From Dethiosulfovibrio sp. (GTDB lineage: Bacteria; Synergistota; Synergistia; Synergistales; Dethiosulfovibrionaceae): a DNA stretch of 5,738 nucleotides. The notes beneath the pieces were generated by a model that was not told the DNA's origin, did not search any database, and was given only the letters and a program-made list of their open reading frames with translations. The DNA is taken from the NCBI GenBank assembly GCA_028709985.1, contig JAQUTB010000128.1, positions 1 through 5,738 of the forward strand. Reading direction: 5' to 3'. Shown here piece by piece: positions 5,324 through 5,738 of the stretch. Position numbers and translations under genes: made by a program. How positions within the stretch are numbered: the first letter of the stretch is position 1; every line of letters starts with the position of its first letter.

Positions 5324-5738
5324 GAGGATAATCGAGGGTATTCTTGAGCTCCACAGCCCTTTTTTCCGTCACGTTGGGGAAAGGGAGGACGCCCGAGCTC
5401 CTCCATCCCTCGACCTCCGCCTCTACTTTCCTCTTTGTCGCCTGATCCGGTGGAATATCCTCGGACAGATAGGCGGTGGTGGACGGGAAGGCGAAGCCCG
5501 AGCCCGACTCCTCCACGATTTTGGATACCCTGAAAAGCAGATCCTCCTTTATCGCCAAAAACTCCTCCCACTCTTTAGTCTGGATAAAGGCCCTTGTGGC
5601 CACATCGAGGGAGTAATCGCCAAAACCGGTGAAACGGACCCTCACCGGCGGAGAATGGTGAACCTTAGGGTGGGCCAGCAGCATCTCTTTGATCTCCGTT
5701 AGTATCCATCTTAGCTGATCCATCGATGTCTCATAACG
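5301..5738 (-). CDS. MscS-family mechanosensitive ion channel, C-terminal part (5' end outside window)
   Basis: The minus-strand frame is open from the right edge to TAG at 5301-5303, giving 145 residues. It starts within RYETSMDQLRW, the segment that in larger MscS-like channels follows the beta domain, so the ATG at 5723 is an internal Met and not the start. Then come IKEMLLAHPKVHHSPPVRVRF, the GFGDYSLDVATRAFI strand, a KEWEEFLAIKEDLLFRVSKI helix and the FAFPSTTAYLSED strand; these make up the cytoplasmic alpha/beta cage domain. The tail ending LDYPPMGSPES is familiar from the long MscS subgroup (roughly 500-600 residues). The membrane and pore-lining helices lie off-window. Such channels in the inner membrane release solutes on osmotic downshock. 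Its 3' end overlaps the regulator gene by 23 bp; there is no sign of a functional link. Confidence 0.88.
   Translation of the reverse strand, partial: RYETSMDQLRWILTEIKEMLLAHPKVHHSPPVRVRFTGFGDYSLDVATRAFIQTKEWEEFLAIKEDLLFRVSKIVEESGSGFAFPSTTAYLSEDIPPDQATKRKVEAEVEGWRSSGVLPFPNVTEKRAVELKNTLDYPPMGSPES

Noticed and set aside
5721..5723. ATG as the start of the minus-strand channel gene
   Set aside because: Upstream codons in frame give RYETS, which continues into MDQLRW as a typical MscS cytoplasmic segment, so the Met is internal.

Overview
The window holds six protein-coding genes, two of them cut by the window edges. It reads like a chromosomal signalling and regulation region of a moderately GC-rich bacterium. 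Coding sequence strongly prefers AGG for arginine and ATA for isoleucine despite the fairly high GC. That combination, with the density of two-component and c-di-GMP genes, resembles Synergistota (Dethiosulfovibrio-like anaerobes). This assignment is a guess from codon habit; no marker gene is present.

Left block (1-3491, + strand) is a tightly packed signalling operon. It contains the 3' part of an HDOD-domain protein, then (18 nt later) a soluble GAF hybrid histidine kinase carrying kinase, receiver and HPt modules. Directly abutting it (TAA|ATG, no gap) is a REC-GGDEF diguanylate cyclase. Together the last two contain all four phospho-sites of a His-Asp-His-Asp relay (H218, D504, H638, then D52 of the cyclase). 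The catalytic residues and the RxxD inhibitory site of the cyclase look intact. The simplest reading is a self-contained relay from a cytoplasmic signal to c-di-GMP production. One oddity is that the kinase H-box reads SHEIRTLLNAI, with Leu where the family nearly always has Pro.

Middle block (3492-4108) starts with a perfect 16-bp hairpin between converging genes, a probable bidirectional terminator. It is followed by a minus-strand gene for an unrecognised 121-residue protein with about four membrane segments. The Shine-Dalgarno of that gene lies inside a perfect 6-bp inverted repeat, so translation could be gated by RNA structure. A divergent control region of about 0.1 kb with mirrored TAGAAT hexamers separates it from the next gene.

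Right block (4109-5738) has a + strand CdaR/PucR-type regulator (sugar-diacid recognition domain, degenerate GGDEF-like domain, C-terminal HTH), divergent from the membrane-protein gene and possibly its regulator. Its 3' end overlaps, tail to tail by 23 bp, the 3' end of a minus-strand MscS-family mechanosensitive channel gene that continues beyond the right edge.

I see no tRNA, rRNA, CRISPR array, insertion sequence or other mobile element. Nothing here is proven to be a new system. The points most worth checking are the relay-to-cyclase operon, the H-box substitution and the SD-masking hairpin ahead of the unknown membrane protein.
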